A DNA stretch of 64,000 nucleotides from CAVXHV01 sp963761445 (GTDB taxonomy: Bacteria > Planctomycetota > Planctomycetia > Isosphaerales > Isosphaeraceae), in assembly GCA_963761445.1 (NCBI GenBank), contig CAVXHV010000005.1, forward strand, positions 620,001 through 684,000, in the 5' to 3' direction. The position numbers and the translations under genes were made by a program. A model generated the notes under the pieces. The model saw nothing but the letters and a program-made list of their open reading frames with translations. It did not search any database and was not told the DNA's origin. Below, in pieces: positions 40,179 to 48,944 of this stretch (positions within the stretch are counted from its first letter, which is position 1; each line of letters starts with the position of its first letter).

Positions 40179-40195
40179 CCTGTATATGCATCTAT
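40179..40195. promoter_or_regulatory. MarR-family candidate operator A (upstream of MATE)
   Basis: CCTGTATATGCATCTAT, the inverted counterpart (14 of 17 bases) of the site upstream of marR. It sits between the marR stop and the MATE coding region and includes the ATG listed at 40191. Confidence 0.5.
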
Positions 40196-40211
40196 AAGGA
40201 CAAAAAAAGGG

Positions 40212-40664
40212 TCAAGTTTCGGCCATCAGCGTCAGGGTCTCCGAGAGGCTTGCCAGGAGGCGCTGCCACGTTCCGTCCGGCAGTAGCGCCTGCATGCGTA
40301 TCTGTGCACGTTCCCATGCGGGGCGAGCTTCGGCCAGCTTAGCGGTGCCGGCCTTGGTGATCGTGAGCAGCTTCTCGCGACGGTCGTCGCCGCTACGGAT
40401 GGCGATCCAACCAGCATCCACCAGCGGGCGGAGGTTGCGCGTCAGCGTTGTCTCATCCAGCGAAGTCAGCCCGCTCAGGTCGCCCTGGCGAACCTGCCCG
40501 GCTCTCGCGAGGACGCGGAGCAGGGAATACTGCGTTGTACGCAGGCCAACCCCGCGCAACTCGTCGTCGTAAAGCCGACTCACGGCTCGCGATGCCTGGC
40601 GCAGCGCACCACAAAGGCACGCGCGGCACTCGGCTGGCCCAGGGCTGTGGTTCTTGACGCTCAT
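40212..40664 (-). CDS. MarR-family winged-helix transcriptional regulator
   Basis: From the ATG at 40664 (MSVKNHSPGPAECRAC) the product has 150 residues, normal for MarR; the longer frame upstream is not supported. Features: helix H1-H2 with RAVSRLYDDELRGVGL, the HTH (GDLSGLTSLDETTLTRNLRPLVDAGWI) and wing (RSGDDRREKLLTITKAG). Three N-terminal Cys (ECRACLCG) could sense oxidants or electrophiles. Directly upstream of the MATE/adaptor/RND genes and bracketed by two matching sites, it is probably the local repressor of this efflux operon. Confidence 0.85.
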   Translation of the reverse strand: MSVKNHSPGPAECRACLCGALRQASRAVSRLYDDELRGVGLRTTQYSLLRVLARAGQVRQGDLSGLTSLDETTLTRNLRPLVDAGWIAIRSGDDRREKLLTITKAGTAKLAEARPAWERAQIRMQALLPDGTWQRLLASLSETLTLMAET

Positions 40665-40665
40665 A

Positions 40666-40682
40666 CTAGATGTATATGCAGG
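40666..40682. promoter_or_regulatory. MarR-family candidate operator B (upstream of marR)
   Basis: CTAGATGTATATGCAGG, two bases before the marR ATG. It shares the exact decamer TGTATATGCA with site A, in the opposite overall orientation. Position over the ribosome site or start region fits autorepression. Confidence 0.5.
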
Positions 40683-40760
40683 AAATCGGTGGTTGTCAAG
40701 GGTGTGTGCTGTGGATGCAGTGGAATCGCGCCTGGGCAGTGTTCGTACTTCATCTGCGTT

Positions 40761-40799
40761 TCGTGCAAATCGAGAATCGGCACTGTGCAATTTGCACGA
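40761..40799. promoter_or_regulatory. Inverted repeat TCGTGCAAA/TTTGCACGA upstream of kup
   Basis: Perfect 9-base arms at 40761-40769 and 40791-40799 with a 21-base loop; a third half-site makes an inner 13-base palindrome GTGCAATTTGCAC (40785-40797). It lies in the 348-base region between marR and kup. It may be an operator with three half-sites; no regulator can be assigned. No clear consensus promoter was seen in the rest of this region. Confidence 0.4.
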
Positions 40800-41012
40800 C
40801 CGCAACCGTGGTAGCCAGGCTTCGCCTGAATGAAGATTGTCCCAAGCTTTGTGCCAGCACTTCGTTGCAAGATCGAAAACACGAGCGGCATGGCCCTTGC
40901 TTCAGGGCGGTGGGACGAGTGGCTCGCACAAGCTCTATCTAAGATCCAGAGTTTAAGCTACCTTGGGCGTCGACCTTTACGGCCCGCTTTTCCGACTTTT
41001 CCGTGACCGAGG

Positions 41013-42980
41013 ATGGCTCACTTGACTGCTTCGCAACACACTTTGGAATCGACATCAGCGCGATTGCCTTTGACTCCGGAACATTCGGTGCAGCATACGG
41101 GCCATCGTACCAGCTTGGCGGCTCTGGCCCTGGCTGCGCTGGGAGTGGTGTTCGGCGACATCGGCACGAGCCCGCTGTATACGCTGCGGGAATGTATGCA
41201 CGCCGCAGGGGGCACAAAGGCCGGTGTCGACGATCTCTACGGCATCCTCTCGCTCATGTTCTGGGCGCTCTTCATGGTGGTCACCGTCAAATACCTGACG
41301 TTCGTGATGCGTGCCGATCACGGCGGAGAAGGGGGCATTTTCGCCCTGCTGGCGATCGTGCCAGAGCGGTTCCGGACGCATGCGGTACAGAGCGGCAAGG
41401 TCACTGGGATGGCGCTTCTGGCGGTGATCGGTGCATCGCTATTGTATGGGGACGGCGTGATCACGCCGGCTATTTCTGTGCTGAGCGCGGTCGAGGGGCT
41501 GGCCGTGGCCAGTCCTCGTCTTTCGCCACTGGTGCTGCCGATCACGTGCACGATTCTCGTGGCGCTATTTGCGATCCAGCGGCTCGGCACCGGGAATGTC
41601 GGCAAGCTCTTCGGTCCGGTGATGGTGATCTGGTTTGCGACGATGGCCGTGCTCGGCATACATCATCTGATGCAGGCGCCGCAGATTCTCTTCGCACTCT
41701 CACCGCATCATGGGGCTGCTTTTTTTCTGCGGCATGGTCCTTACGGTCTGCTGATTCTTGGTTCAGTCGTCCTGGCCGTGACAGGCGGGGAAGCGTTGTA
41801 CGCGGACATGGGGCATTTTGGGATCCGGCCGATTCGTCTGACATGGACTTTCTTCGTTCTGCCCGCGCTCGTGCTGGGCTACCTGGGGCAGGGTGCGCTG
41901 ATCCTGCGCCATCCTGAGGCCGTGGAGCACCCGTTCTACGCCATGGTACCGGCGGGGCTACCCACTTACTTGCTGGTGCTGCTCTCGAGCGCCGCCACCG
42001 TGATCGCTTCCCAGGCATTGATTTCCGGGGCATTCTCGCTGACCCGACAAGCGATGCTACTTGGGTACCTTCCCCGGGTGACCATCAAACACACGGCGTA
42101 CCACACCGAAGGGCAGATCTATATCCCGGAAGTTAACAACCTGCTCGCGATCGGCTGTCTTGCGCTGGTACTGACGTTCCGCGAGTCGGTGAGACTGGCC
42201 GCTGCGTACGGAATTGCCGTTACTGGAACAATGGCGATTACCTCGATTCTGTACTACATCGTCGTGCGCCACACCTGGGGCTGGAGCAAATGGAAAGCGG
42301 GAGCTCTGCTCGCGCTGTTCTTGAGCTTCGATATCCCGTTCCTGGTGGCCAATCTCTTCAAGTTTTTTGAAGGCGGTTATGTGCCGATGCTCATCGGTGC
42401 CGCGCTCATCGCGGGCATGTTGATCTGGAGCCGGGGCCGGACGGCCCTGATGGAGCGATACACGAAGCAGTTTTCGAGCCTTGAGAAGGCCCGACCCTCG
42501 ATCGAGCGGTGGCTCTGCTCGCGGGTGCGCGGCAGTGCCGTCTTCCTCGCGCCCAGCGCCGACCATGTTCCGCCGGTCCTCATGCACCACGTCGAGCGGA
42601 GCTGCTCGCTGCATGACACGGTTGTGTTGCTGACTGTGCGGGAGATGCCGACGCCGGAGGTGCCGGCCGAATCGCGCTACTCGCTGACCGCCCAGGGCGA
42701 CGGGTTCTACAAGCTGATAGTCAACTTCGGTTACATGGAGGAGCCGCTCCTGGTTCCGGTGCTGCGTGCGGTGGCGGACGCGGAACGAATCCCATTCGAT
42801 CCTGAGAACACAACGTACTACATCGGTCACGAGACGATCGTGGCGAGTAATGAGGGAAGCATCAGCCGCATTCCGGAGGCGATCTTCTCGTACCTCAATC
42901 GCAACGCGGTCCATGAAGAGCGGCGGTATGGCATGCCCGCGGAACAGATCGTCGAGATCGGGACGCAGATTGATCTGTGA
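41013..42980 (+). CDS. kup: KUP/HAK-family potassium uptake transporter
   Basis: Low-affinity K+/H+ symporter, 655 residues, typical length. N-terminus with the KUP signature GVVFGDIGTSPLYTLRECM, then GGEGGIFALLAIVPER, LLYGDGVITPAISVLSAVEGL, GEALYADMGHFG and GYLPRVTIKHTAYHTEGQIYIPEVN (given in parts: LPRVTIKHTA, GQIYIPEVNN). Twelve membrane helices and a C-terminal cytoplasmic domain. Key acidic residues of the TM1 and TM2 pore motifs are present. Stands alone; no kdp or trk genes nearby. Confidence 0.93.
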   Translation: MAHLTASQHTLESTSARLPLTPEHSVQHTGHRTSLAALALAALGVVFGDIGTSPLYTLRECMHAAGGTKAGVDDLYGILSLMFWALFMVVTVKYLTFVMRADHGGEGGIFALLAIVPERFRTHAVQSGKVTGMALLAVIGASLLYGDGVITPAISVLSAVEGLAVASPRLSPLVLPITCTILVALFAIQRLGTGNVGKLFGPVMVIWFATMAVLGIHHLMQAPQILFALSPHHGAAFFLRHGPYGLLILGSVVLAVTGGEALYADMGHFGIRPIRLTWTFFVLPALVLGYLGQGALILRHPEAVEHPFYAMVPAGLPTYLLVLLSSAATVIASQALISGAFSLTRQAMLLGYLPRVTIKHTAYHTEGQIYIPEVNNLLAIGCLALVLTFRESVRLAAAYGIAVTGTMAITSILYYIVVRHTWGWSKWKAGALLALFLSFDIPFLVANLFKFFEGGYVPMLIGAALIAGMLIWSRGRTALMERYTKQFSSLEKARPSIERWLCSRVRGSAVFLAPSADHVPPVLMHHVERSCSLHDTVVLLTVREMPTPEVPAESRYSLTAQGDGFYKLIVNFGYMEEPLLVPVLRAVADAERIPFDPENTTYYIGHETIVASNEGSISRIPEAIFSYLNRNAVHEERRYGMPAEQIVEIGTQIDL

Positions 42981-43002
42981 GCGGTTGGCGTCGATCAGGC
43001 GC

Positions 43003-43202
43003 GTGTACTGGATGACGTAAAACGTGACACCCCGTGGTGACGTGATGCCGCAGAAGCGGCCGAACCCCGGGGCTTGATTCATGGTCGTGCAGATCCTGGC
43101 GCCGAGCTGCGTGGCCAAGCTCGCGGCTTGGTCGGCCTCATTCGACGTGAAATACGTTGCCCAGTGCGGCGAAATGCCTTCCAATTTGGGTGTGATCTGC
43201 AT
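43003..43202 (-). pseudogene. VOC (glyoxalase/bleomycin-resistance) domain remnant
   Basis: The minus-strand translation here reads SPHWATYFTSNEAD, LATQLGARICTT, GRFCGITSPRGVTFYVIQ, which is the C-terminal half of a VOC module. The N-terminal half of the domain is missing, and after QYTR the frame runs on antisense into kup; a one-base shift would end it at a TGA near 43003. I read it as a decayed fragment of a lyase/dioxygenase-fold gene. It lies tail to tail with kup. Confidence 0.55.
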
Positions 43203-43354
43203 GCCCCGGTTGGGATTACTTCTACGCCCAGAACGTTCGGAAGGGTTTGGTCGTGAATCCAAAATCGCTAAATTCGACAATGGGTGAGAACGGAGCGTTC
43301 TTCGCCGGTCAACTGGGCAGCTAGCAATCCGAATATCATCCTGGAGAGATCGAG

Positions 43355-44337
43355 ATGCTCGTGGAATCTGCCCCTATCCTGCGGCTGGGCCTGCTCTTCG
43401 GTGCCGCCGTCTGGGCCGGGCGCAGAACCAGTTGGCTGGGGGCGGCTCATTCATCACCCTACCGGCGCTGATCTTAACGGGCATGGACGCGCGGGCGGCG
43501 AACATCACCTCGACTGTTGCGCTCTTCCCCGGGCAGCTTACCGGCGGCTGGATGGGGCGGCGACGGGTAAGCGGAGCCGGGCGGCTGTCGTTCCGTGCCC
43601 TAGTCGTGATCAGCCTGATCGGCGGGGCGGTGGGCTCGGTGCTGTTGCTGCTGACACCCACCAGCTTCTTCGAACAACTAGTACCATGGCTGGTGCTGTT
43701 CGCCACCGCTGCTTTCGCCTGGGGCAGCTTCGGCCGCCGGCCGGCCGCCGGCGCGGCCCAGGTTGCCCCCTGGGCCGCCGGGCTGATCCAGTTCGGTATC
43801 GCCATCTACGGCGGCTATTTCGGCGGCGGGATCGGCTTTTTGATGATCGCTGTCCTCACCTTCGCCGGCACGGCCGTGCACACGGCCGGGGCGACCAAGA
43901 ACGTGCTGGCTGGCGTGATGAACGCGAGCGCGGTGGTGGTCTTCCTGTTATCCGGGGAGGTACGCTGGCTCGCCGCGGCTATTGCCGGCATCGGCGCGGT
44001 GCTGGGTAGCGTGATCGGTGCACGGATCATGCTCCGGGTGAACGAACGCACGCTGCGCGTGGTTGTCGTTGTGATCGGCGTGATCCTGACCCTTGGCATG
44101 TTCGCACGCTCGCGGCAAGAGGCTGCGCCCGCACCCGCCTCGACGACTGTCAGTCTACCTCATGCCTTTGTCCCAGATCCGCACCGTGCCATTCAGGCCG
44201 GCGCAGGCGAGTCGTTGGCCGTCAGAGCTGAAGGCCACGGCCACTGCCATTTGACGTTCGCGCAAGGGCGGGAGAGAAAGGGTTTCGAAGCCTCGTTGGG
44301 CTTCCCACAGCTTGATCAATCCGTCGGCGCTGGCTGA
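43355..44337 (+). CDS. TSUP-family (TauE/SafE) membrane permease (one frameshift)
   Basis: Anion permease of the sulfite/sulfoacetate exporter superfamily. The ATG at 43355 follows CTGGAGAG; the N-terminus (MLVESAPILRLGLLFGAAVW) joins LAGGGSFITLPALI after restoring one G at about 43420. Eight membrane segments and the two TSUP Gly-rich motifs (GGGSFITLP; GGYFGGGIGFLMIAVL) are seen. The natural end should be near residue 250 (GMFARSRQ), but the frame stays open to 44337 and overlaps the converging kinase gene by 183 bases, so the last about 75 residues are doubtful. Substrate unknown. Confidence 0.75.
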
Positions 44338-47300
44338 GGCGATGCGTTTGCCGTCGGGGCTGAACGTCACGCTTTTGATAGGAACCATATGACCTTGAAG
44401 AACGAAGGATTGGTCGCCCGTCTTCAAACTCCACACTCGGACCTGATTTTCCATGCCAGCGCTGGCGAGATACTGGCCATCAGGGCTAAAGGCCACACTG
44501 AAGACATTTTGCCCTTGATGGGTAAACGCTACCTGGCCTGTTTGCACATTCCACACTTTCAGGTTTTCCCGCATGCCGGAACTGCCGCACGCCAAGGATT
44601 TGCCGTCGGAGCTGAAAGCAAGGCTCAGAACGCTTTCGGTGGCAGCAGGCAGCGTGAAAGTTGGCTTGCCCGACTTTAAATCCCAGATGGTTACCGTCTT
44701 TTCGTCCCCGTTGGTAGCAAGTAGATCGCCGTTGGGACCAAGGGCCACCACTCCGTGCTGGCGGAGTCCGCTCTTGAGTGTCTGTTTATTTTCCCCGGTG
44801 TTCATATCCCAGATTCGTGTGGTCCCGTCACGGCTGGCGCTTGCCAGGGTCTTGCCGTCCCAGCTGAAGGCCAGAGTGCTGGCGAAGTCTCCATGTCCCT
44901 TGAGGTTCCACACCAGCTTGCCGGATTGGGTATCCCATACTTTCACGGTTGGATCCAAGATAGCGCTCGCAGTGGCGATTCGCTTGCCGTCGGGGCTCAA
45001 CGCCATGCTGCTGACCCCGTATTTGCCCGCTTCGAATGTGAGGCCGTGCTGGCGTTTGTCTATCTCCCACGTCCCGACCGTGCCGCCGGCTGCGATGGCA
45101 AGTCGCGTGCCGTCGAGGATAAAGGCGAGGCCCGCGCTGGCGCCGGTCTGGATGCTCCGGACTTCCTTGCCCGTCAGGGTATCCCAGACTTACACAAGCT
45201 GGCCGTTTCGGCTGGCGATCCGCTTGCCGTCGGGACTGAACGCGATATCGCCCCAGCCGTCATTCGGGATTTTGAGAAGCTCTTTCCGAGTCTCGACATC
45301 CCACAATGTCATGTTTGATTCGGGACTGGTCGTGGCGATGCGTTTCCCATCGGGGCTGTAGGCGAGGCTCGTTATGACGTGCTGGTGAGCCTTGAAGGAA
45401 AGAACCACCTTCCCTGTTTCGGCGTCCCAAACGTTCAGCAGTTGGTCCATGCCTGCGGCAATATGTTTACCATCGGGACTACAAGCGAGACCACCGACGA
45501 TCCCCGCGCTAAAGGGTCTCGCCACGGCAGGGCCCTGGAGGTTGAGAACCTCCTTTCCAGTCTGAGCGTCCCACACCTTGAGCTCGGCACCCTTGCCGAA
45601 TAGGTTTCCGGCCAGGCTGCAGATTCTCTTGCCGTCGGGGCTATAGCATACACCCGCAACACCGGGGACATGGCCCTCGAGCTCGAAGATCACTTTTCCG
45701 GTGTTCAGGTCCCAGACCTTCAAGTCGGCGGGTTTGTCGCGCTTGCTGGCAATGTCGCCGCCGCACGCCAGGCGCGTGCCGTCGGCGCTAAAGGCCAATG
45801 CTCGCACCGGACCCGAGTGCTGCAGGGACACGAGTAGCTTGCCCGTCTCCATGTCCCAGACCGTTACACCCCACCGTCCGAGCCGGTAGTCACTTGAGGC
45901 AAGGCGCTTGCCATCGCGGCTAATGGCATCGATCGACGGCGCTTTGCAGACGATCTCATTCGATTCGTATTGCGTTTGAAGGTAGCCAAATTCCCAGCCT
46001 CGAAAATCCGGGCGTGTCGATTTCAGAACAGCCGCGGCGGCGTCGACGTTGGCGGCTTCGATCTCGCGCTGGGCCAGCGTGATCCTGGTGGCGTAAAGCA
46101 GCCACTCGGCCCTTACCTGTTGCTGCTGTGCCTCGAACTTGGCGGCCTTCTCCGCTTCGGCCGCGTTCTCAGCCGCGGTCCGGGCCGCGGCCGCGGTCCG
46201 AGCCGACTCGTGGGCCTTCTGCTCGTTCACATGTGCGACCCTTGCGTTCTCTTCGGCAAGCGTGAGGTTTTGCTCCGCCTTTCGCCACTGCCAGGCGATG
46301 CCGGCGATGCCCAGGAACGTCGCGAGCGAGAGCGCCGCGGCCAGCCCGGCGGACCACTGGCCGCCGCCGCGCCAGCTTCCAGGCGCGCTCCCAGGCTCTC
46401 ACCGGCCGCGCCGAGATGGGCTCGCCAGCGAGGTATCGGCGCAGGTCTTCCTCCATCTCCGCCGCGCTTGCGTATCGCTTGCCCGGCTCTTTCTCCAGGC
46501 ATTTCAGGCAGATCGTCTCCAGGTCGCGTGGAATCGACGCATTGAGCCGTCGGGGCGGCACCGGCTCGTCACTGACGACCTGGATCACCGTGTCCATGGG
46601 CGTGGCCGCCTGAAAGGGGGGCCGGCCGGTGATCATGGCATAAAGGGTGGCACCCAGGGCGTACACGTCTGCCACTGGACCGATCTCGCTCGGCTTGCCT
46701 CCGGCCTGTTCCGGCGGCATGTAGCTGGGCGTTCCCATGATCTGTCCCGAGCCAGTCAAGCCGCTGTCGACTTCTCGCTTCTTGGCCAGACCGAAGTCGG
46801 TGACGCGCGGGTTGCCTTTGCTATCCAGGAGAATGTTTGCCGGCTTCAAGTCGCGGTGGATCACGCCGTGCTGGTGGGCAAATTCGATGGACTCGGCGAC
46901 TTTCTTCATGAGCTCTGCCGCATCAGCGGGAGAGAGCGGTCCTTCGGCCAAGCGCTGGGAGAGGCTCTGGCCCTCGATAAAGCCCATGCTGAAGTAATGC
47001 TGCTCCTGGTGCTGGCCTACCTCGTAGATTGGCACGATGCCGGGATGATCCAGGTTGGCCGCCTCGGCCTCGGTGTAGAACCGCTTGACGTCAGTATCGT
47101 TGGCGAGCTGGCCGGCGAGGATCATTTTCAGCGCGACGGGTCGGTTCAGGCTGACCTGCCTTGCCTGGAAGACGACGCCCATGCCGCCGCGAGCAATCTC
47201 GCGAATGATCTCGTAGTCGCCGAAGTAGCGGATGTGCGCTCGCGACGAAGTTTCCGTCTGGGTCGATGCGAGTGCACCTAAGTCGACCGTGGCGTCACTG

Positions 47301-47602
47301 CGGGGCGCCATGGTGGCGTCCTCGTGGACCGATGGTCTGGCCATGCCCGGAATCGGAGAAGTGGGCAAGCTCGCCTGTGCGGCAGTCGCCGCCTCATTTG
47401 CCTGGCGCAGCTCGCGTTCGAGTGCTTCGAGCTCAGCGCGCAGGATCCCTTGGTCCTTCTCGGGGATCTCGGCCAAGTAGTCGCTGATCGCGGGCACCCG
47501 GCCGGCTCGCCAGTCGGCCTCGAACTGGCGGCAGATCGCGTCCACATGGCGCGCCAGGGCGACCTCGGGTGCCTCTTGGTCATGGGGATGGGTATCGCTC
47601 AT
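44155..47602 (-). CDS. Ser/Thr protein kinase with membrane helix and WD40 propellers (frameshift plus in-frame stop)
   Basis: Planctomycete-type receptor kinase of about 1145 codons. N-terminus from ATG 47602 (GGAG site); kinase motifs ARGGMGVVFQAR (P-loop), VALKMI, HRDLKPANILL, VTDFGLAKK and TPSYMPPEQ. One membrane helix (SLATFLGIAGIAWQW), an Ala/Glu coiled coil, then about a dozen WD40 repeats (FSPDGKRIASAS and variants). Frame break near 46370 at the membrane helix. A TAA at 45190-45192 interrupts a WD repeat in frame (NGQLV-stop-VWDTLTG) with intact coding on both sides to 44155. The kinase part alone could still be functional. Such kinases are believed to sense extracytoplasmic or intracellular ligands; the ligand is unknown. 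Confidence 0.82.
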
Positions 47603-47722
47603 GGGAGTCTCCTGCCGGGCGGATCGGTTCCGGGAGGGACATGTCCACCTGGCTGTGGAGCGTGCCACGGAATTTCAAAAAAACTGGCGTCGCGCCAGAT
47701 CGTTCCGATCAAGGCGACAGGC

Positions 47723-48880
47723 CTATCCGGGTTTCCGCATCAGATGATGGCGGAGATCGGCGACTTGATGGCAACACAGTTGTTCCATCACCTGCTTCAA
47801 CTGCACCTTCAGCATGGCAATCGCGTGCTGGCCGCCGCCAGAGCCGAGGGCTGCGACTGCGTACATGAACGTCCGGCCCAGGAACGTGAACTCCGCGTCG
47901 CACGCCAGGGCGCGGGCGATGTCCGGCCCGGTTCGCAATCCACTGTCAATCATGATCCGAATCTTACCCCGGTATTTTGCCGTGATCGGCAACAGCGAAC
48001 GGATCGCCGATTCGCCCACGTCCGCCTGCCGACCGCCGTGGTTCGACACAATGATCCCGTCGAGTCCGAGGCGAAGGGCGGTCTCCGTGTCTTCCTCGCT
48101 GGCCACACCCTTGAGGACGACGCGTCCCTTCCAGCGGTCGCGAATCGGAGCGATCTTGGCCTCGTTCAACCGACCTGAAAAAGTCGCGTTCATGTACGCG
48201 CCGAGCTGCTTCATATTCAAGCCTTTGGGCATGTACTTCGCCATCGTGGCAAAGTGCGGCTTTCCGTGCAGCAGGGTCCGGACCGCCCAGTTCGGTCGCC
48301 CGAGAATCTGCAAGACGTTGCGGAGGGTCATTCGCGGTGGTATTGCCAACCCGTTTCGGATGTCGCGCGGGCGGTAGCCAAACGTCGGCACGTCGCACAA
48401 CAAGACCAGCGTCTTGCAACCGGCGGCTTCGGCCCGATCGAGGATGTCGTCGCGGACGGCGTTGTCAGCCGGATGGTAGAGCTGGTACCAGAACCGGCCG
48501 TCTGTGATTTCGCCAATCCGCTCGATGCTCGCCGTGCTGACGGTGCTGAGGATGAACGGGACGTTGTGTTCGGCGGCCGCCTGCGCGAGAATCTCGGGCG
48601 CACCGGGCCAGATCAGACCTTGGAGGCCGATCGGGGCGATACCAAACGGGGCATCGTATTCGTCTCCAAAGAGCTCGGTCTTCAGGTTCGCTGTCTGATG
48701 CGGGGCGAGGTAGTAGGGCCTCAGTTCGACCTGACGCAGATCGTCGGTGTTCTTCCGCAGGTTAACGTCCTCGTTGCAGCCGCCATCCAGGTACTCGAAA
48801 GCGAATCGCGGGGTCCGCTGCCGCGCACGATTGCGCAGGTCGTCGATTCCCGGATAACTGGTGTGGTAGTCGAGATTCAT
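47723..48880 (-). CDS. FMN-dependent alpha-hydroxyacid oxidase/dehydrogenase (lactate-type)
   Basis: TIM-barrel flavoprotein oxidising an L-2-hydroxyacid to the 2-oxoacid. From the ATG at 48880, 385 residues. Signatures: FEYLDGGCNED at the N-terminus, PFGIAPIGLQGL, FILSTVSTASIE, WYQLYHPAD, the catalytic His in IIVSNHGGRQADVGESA, and the phosphate site IDSGLRTGPDIARALA, LGRTFMYA. It resembles lactate dehydrogenase LldD/glycolate oxidase members. Exact substrate not assignable. Preceded by the S41 peptidase gene (65 bases) and followed by the kinase (121 bases), all on the minus strand. Confidence 0.88.
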   Translation of the reverse strand: MNLDYHTSYPGIDDLRNRARQRTPRFAFEYLDGGCNEDVNLRKNTDDLRQVELRPYYLAPHQTANLKTELFGDEYDAPFGIAPIGLQGLIWPGAPEILAQAAAEHNVPFILSTVSTASIERIGEITDGRFWYQLYHPADNAVRDDILDRAEAAGCKTLVLLCDVPTFGYRPRDIRNGLAIPPRMTLRNVLQILGRPNWAVRTLLHGKPHFATMAKYMPKGLNMKQLGAYMNATFSGRLNEAKIAPIRDRWKGRVVLKGVASEEDTETALRLGLDGIIVSNHGGRQADVGESAIRSLLPITAKYRGKIRIMIDSGLRTGPDIARALACDAEFTFLGRTFMYAVAALGSGGGQHAIAMLKVQLKQVMEQLCCHQVADLRHHLMRKPG

Positions 48881-48944
48881 GGAGCGGATTACTTGGGTCA
48901 GAGCGGGGCTGGCAGCGCTCAACAGGAGGCAGGACGCTGATCCA

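Larger units (their letters stand above)
37387..40191 (-). pseudogene. MATE-family multidrug efflux transporter, split by an insertion sequence
   Basis: The N-terminal eleven or so helices are encoded at 40191-39019 (TVALMLLQGVIAAGEAAFVGRLG, GGGNTMYPASAGAALGVV, GYGAGGRLEYLLIPIVFG) and the last helices at 37692-37387 (DPTVAVLGKAYLVRVGPAY, LGLALYFAAQGRGR). Removing the IS and one TAA copy fuses WMGLFT-L-DPTVAVLG in frame, exactly the family sequence, so the gene was whole before the insertion. Two further one-base breaks (about 39840 in SGVAR-ALGAG, and about 39070 in a run of five G) look like sequence error. MATE proteins export cationic drugs with Na+ or H+. As it stands the protein cannot be made whole. 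The real start is unclear: ATG 40191 lies inside a regulator site, and a GTG near 40105 is an alternative. Confidence 0.85.

Noticed and set aside
42057..43002. Long minus-strand continuation of the VOC-like fragment through kup
   Set aside because: Only the first about 70 residues look like a protein family; the rest is antisense to conserved kup sequence.
46139..47281. Plus-strand frame of 380 codons
   Set aside because: Antisense to the Ser/Thr kinase domain with all its motifs.
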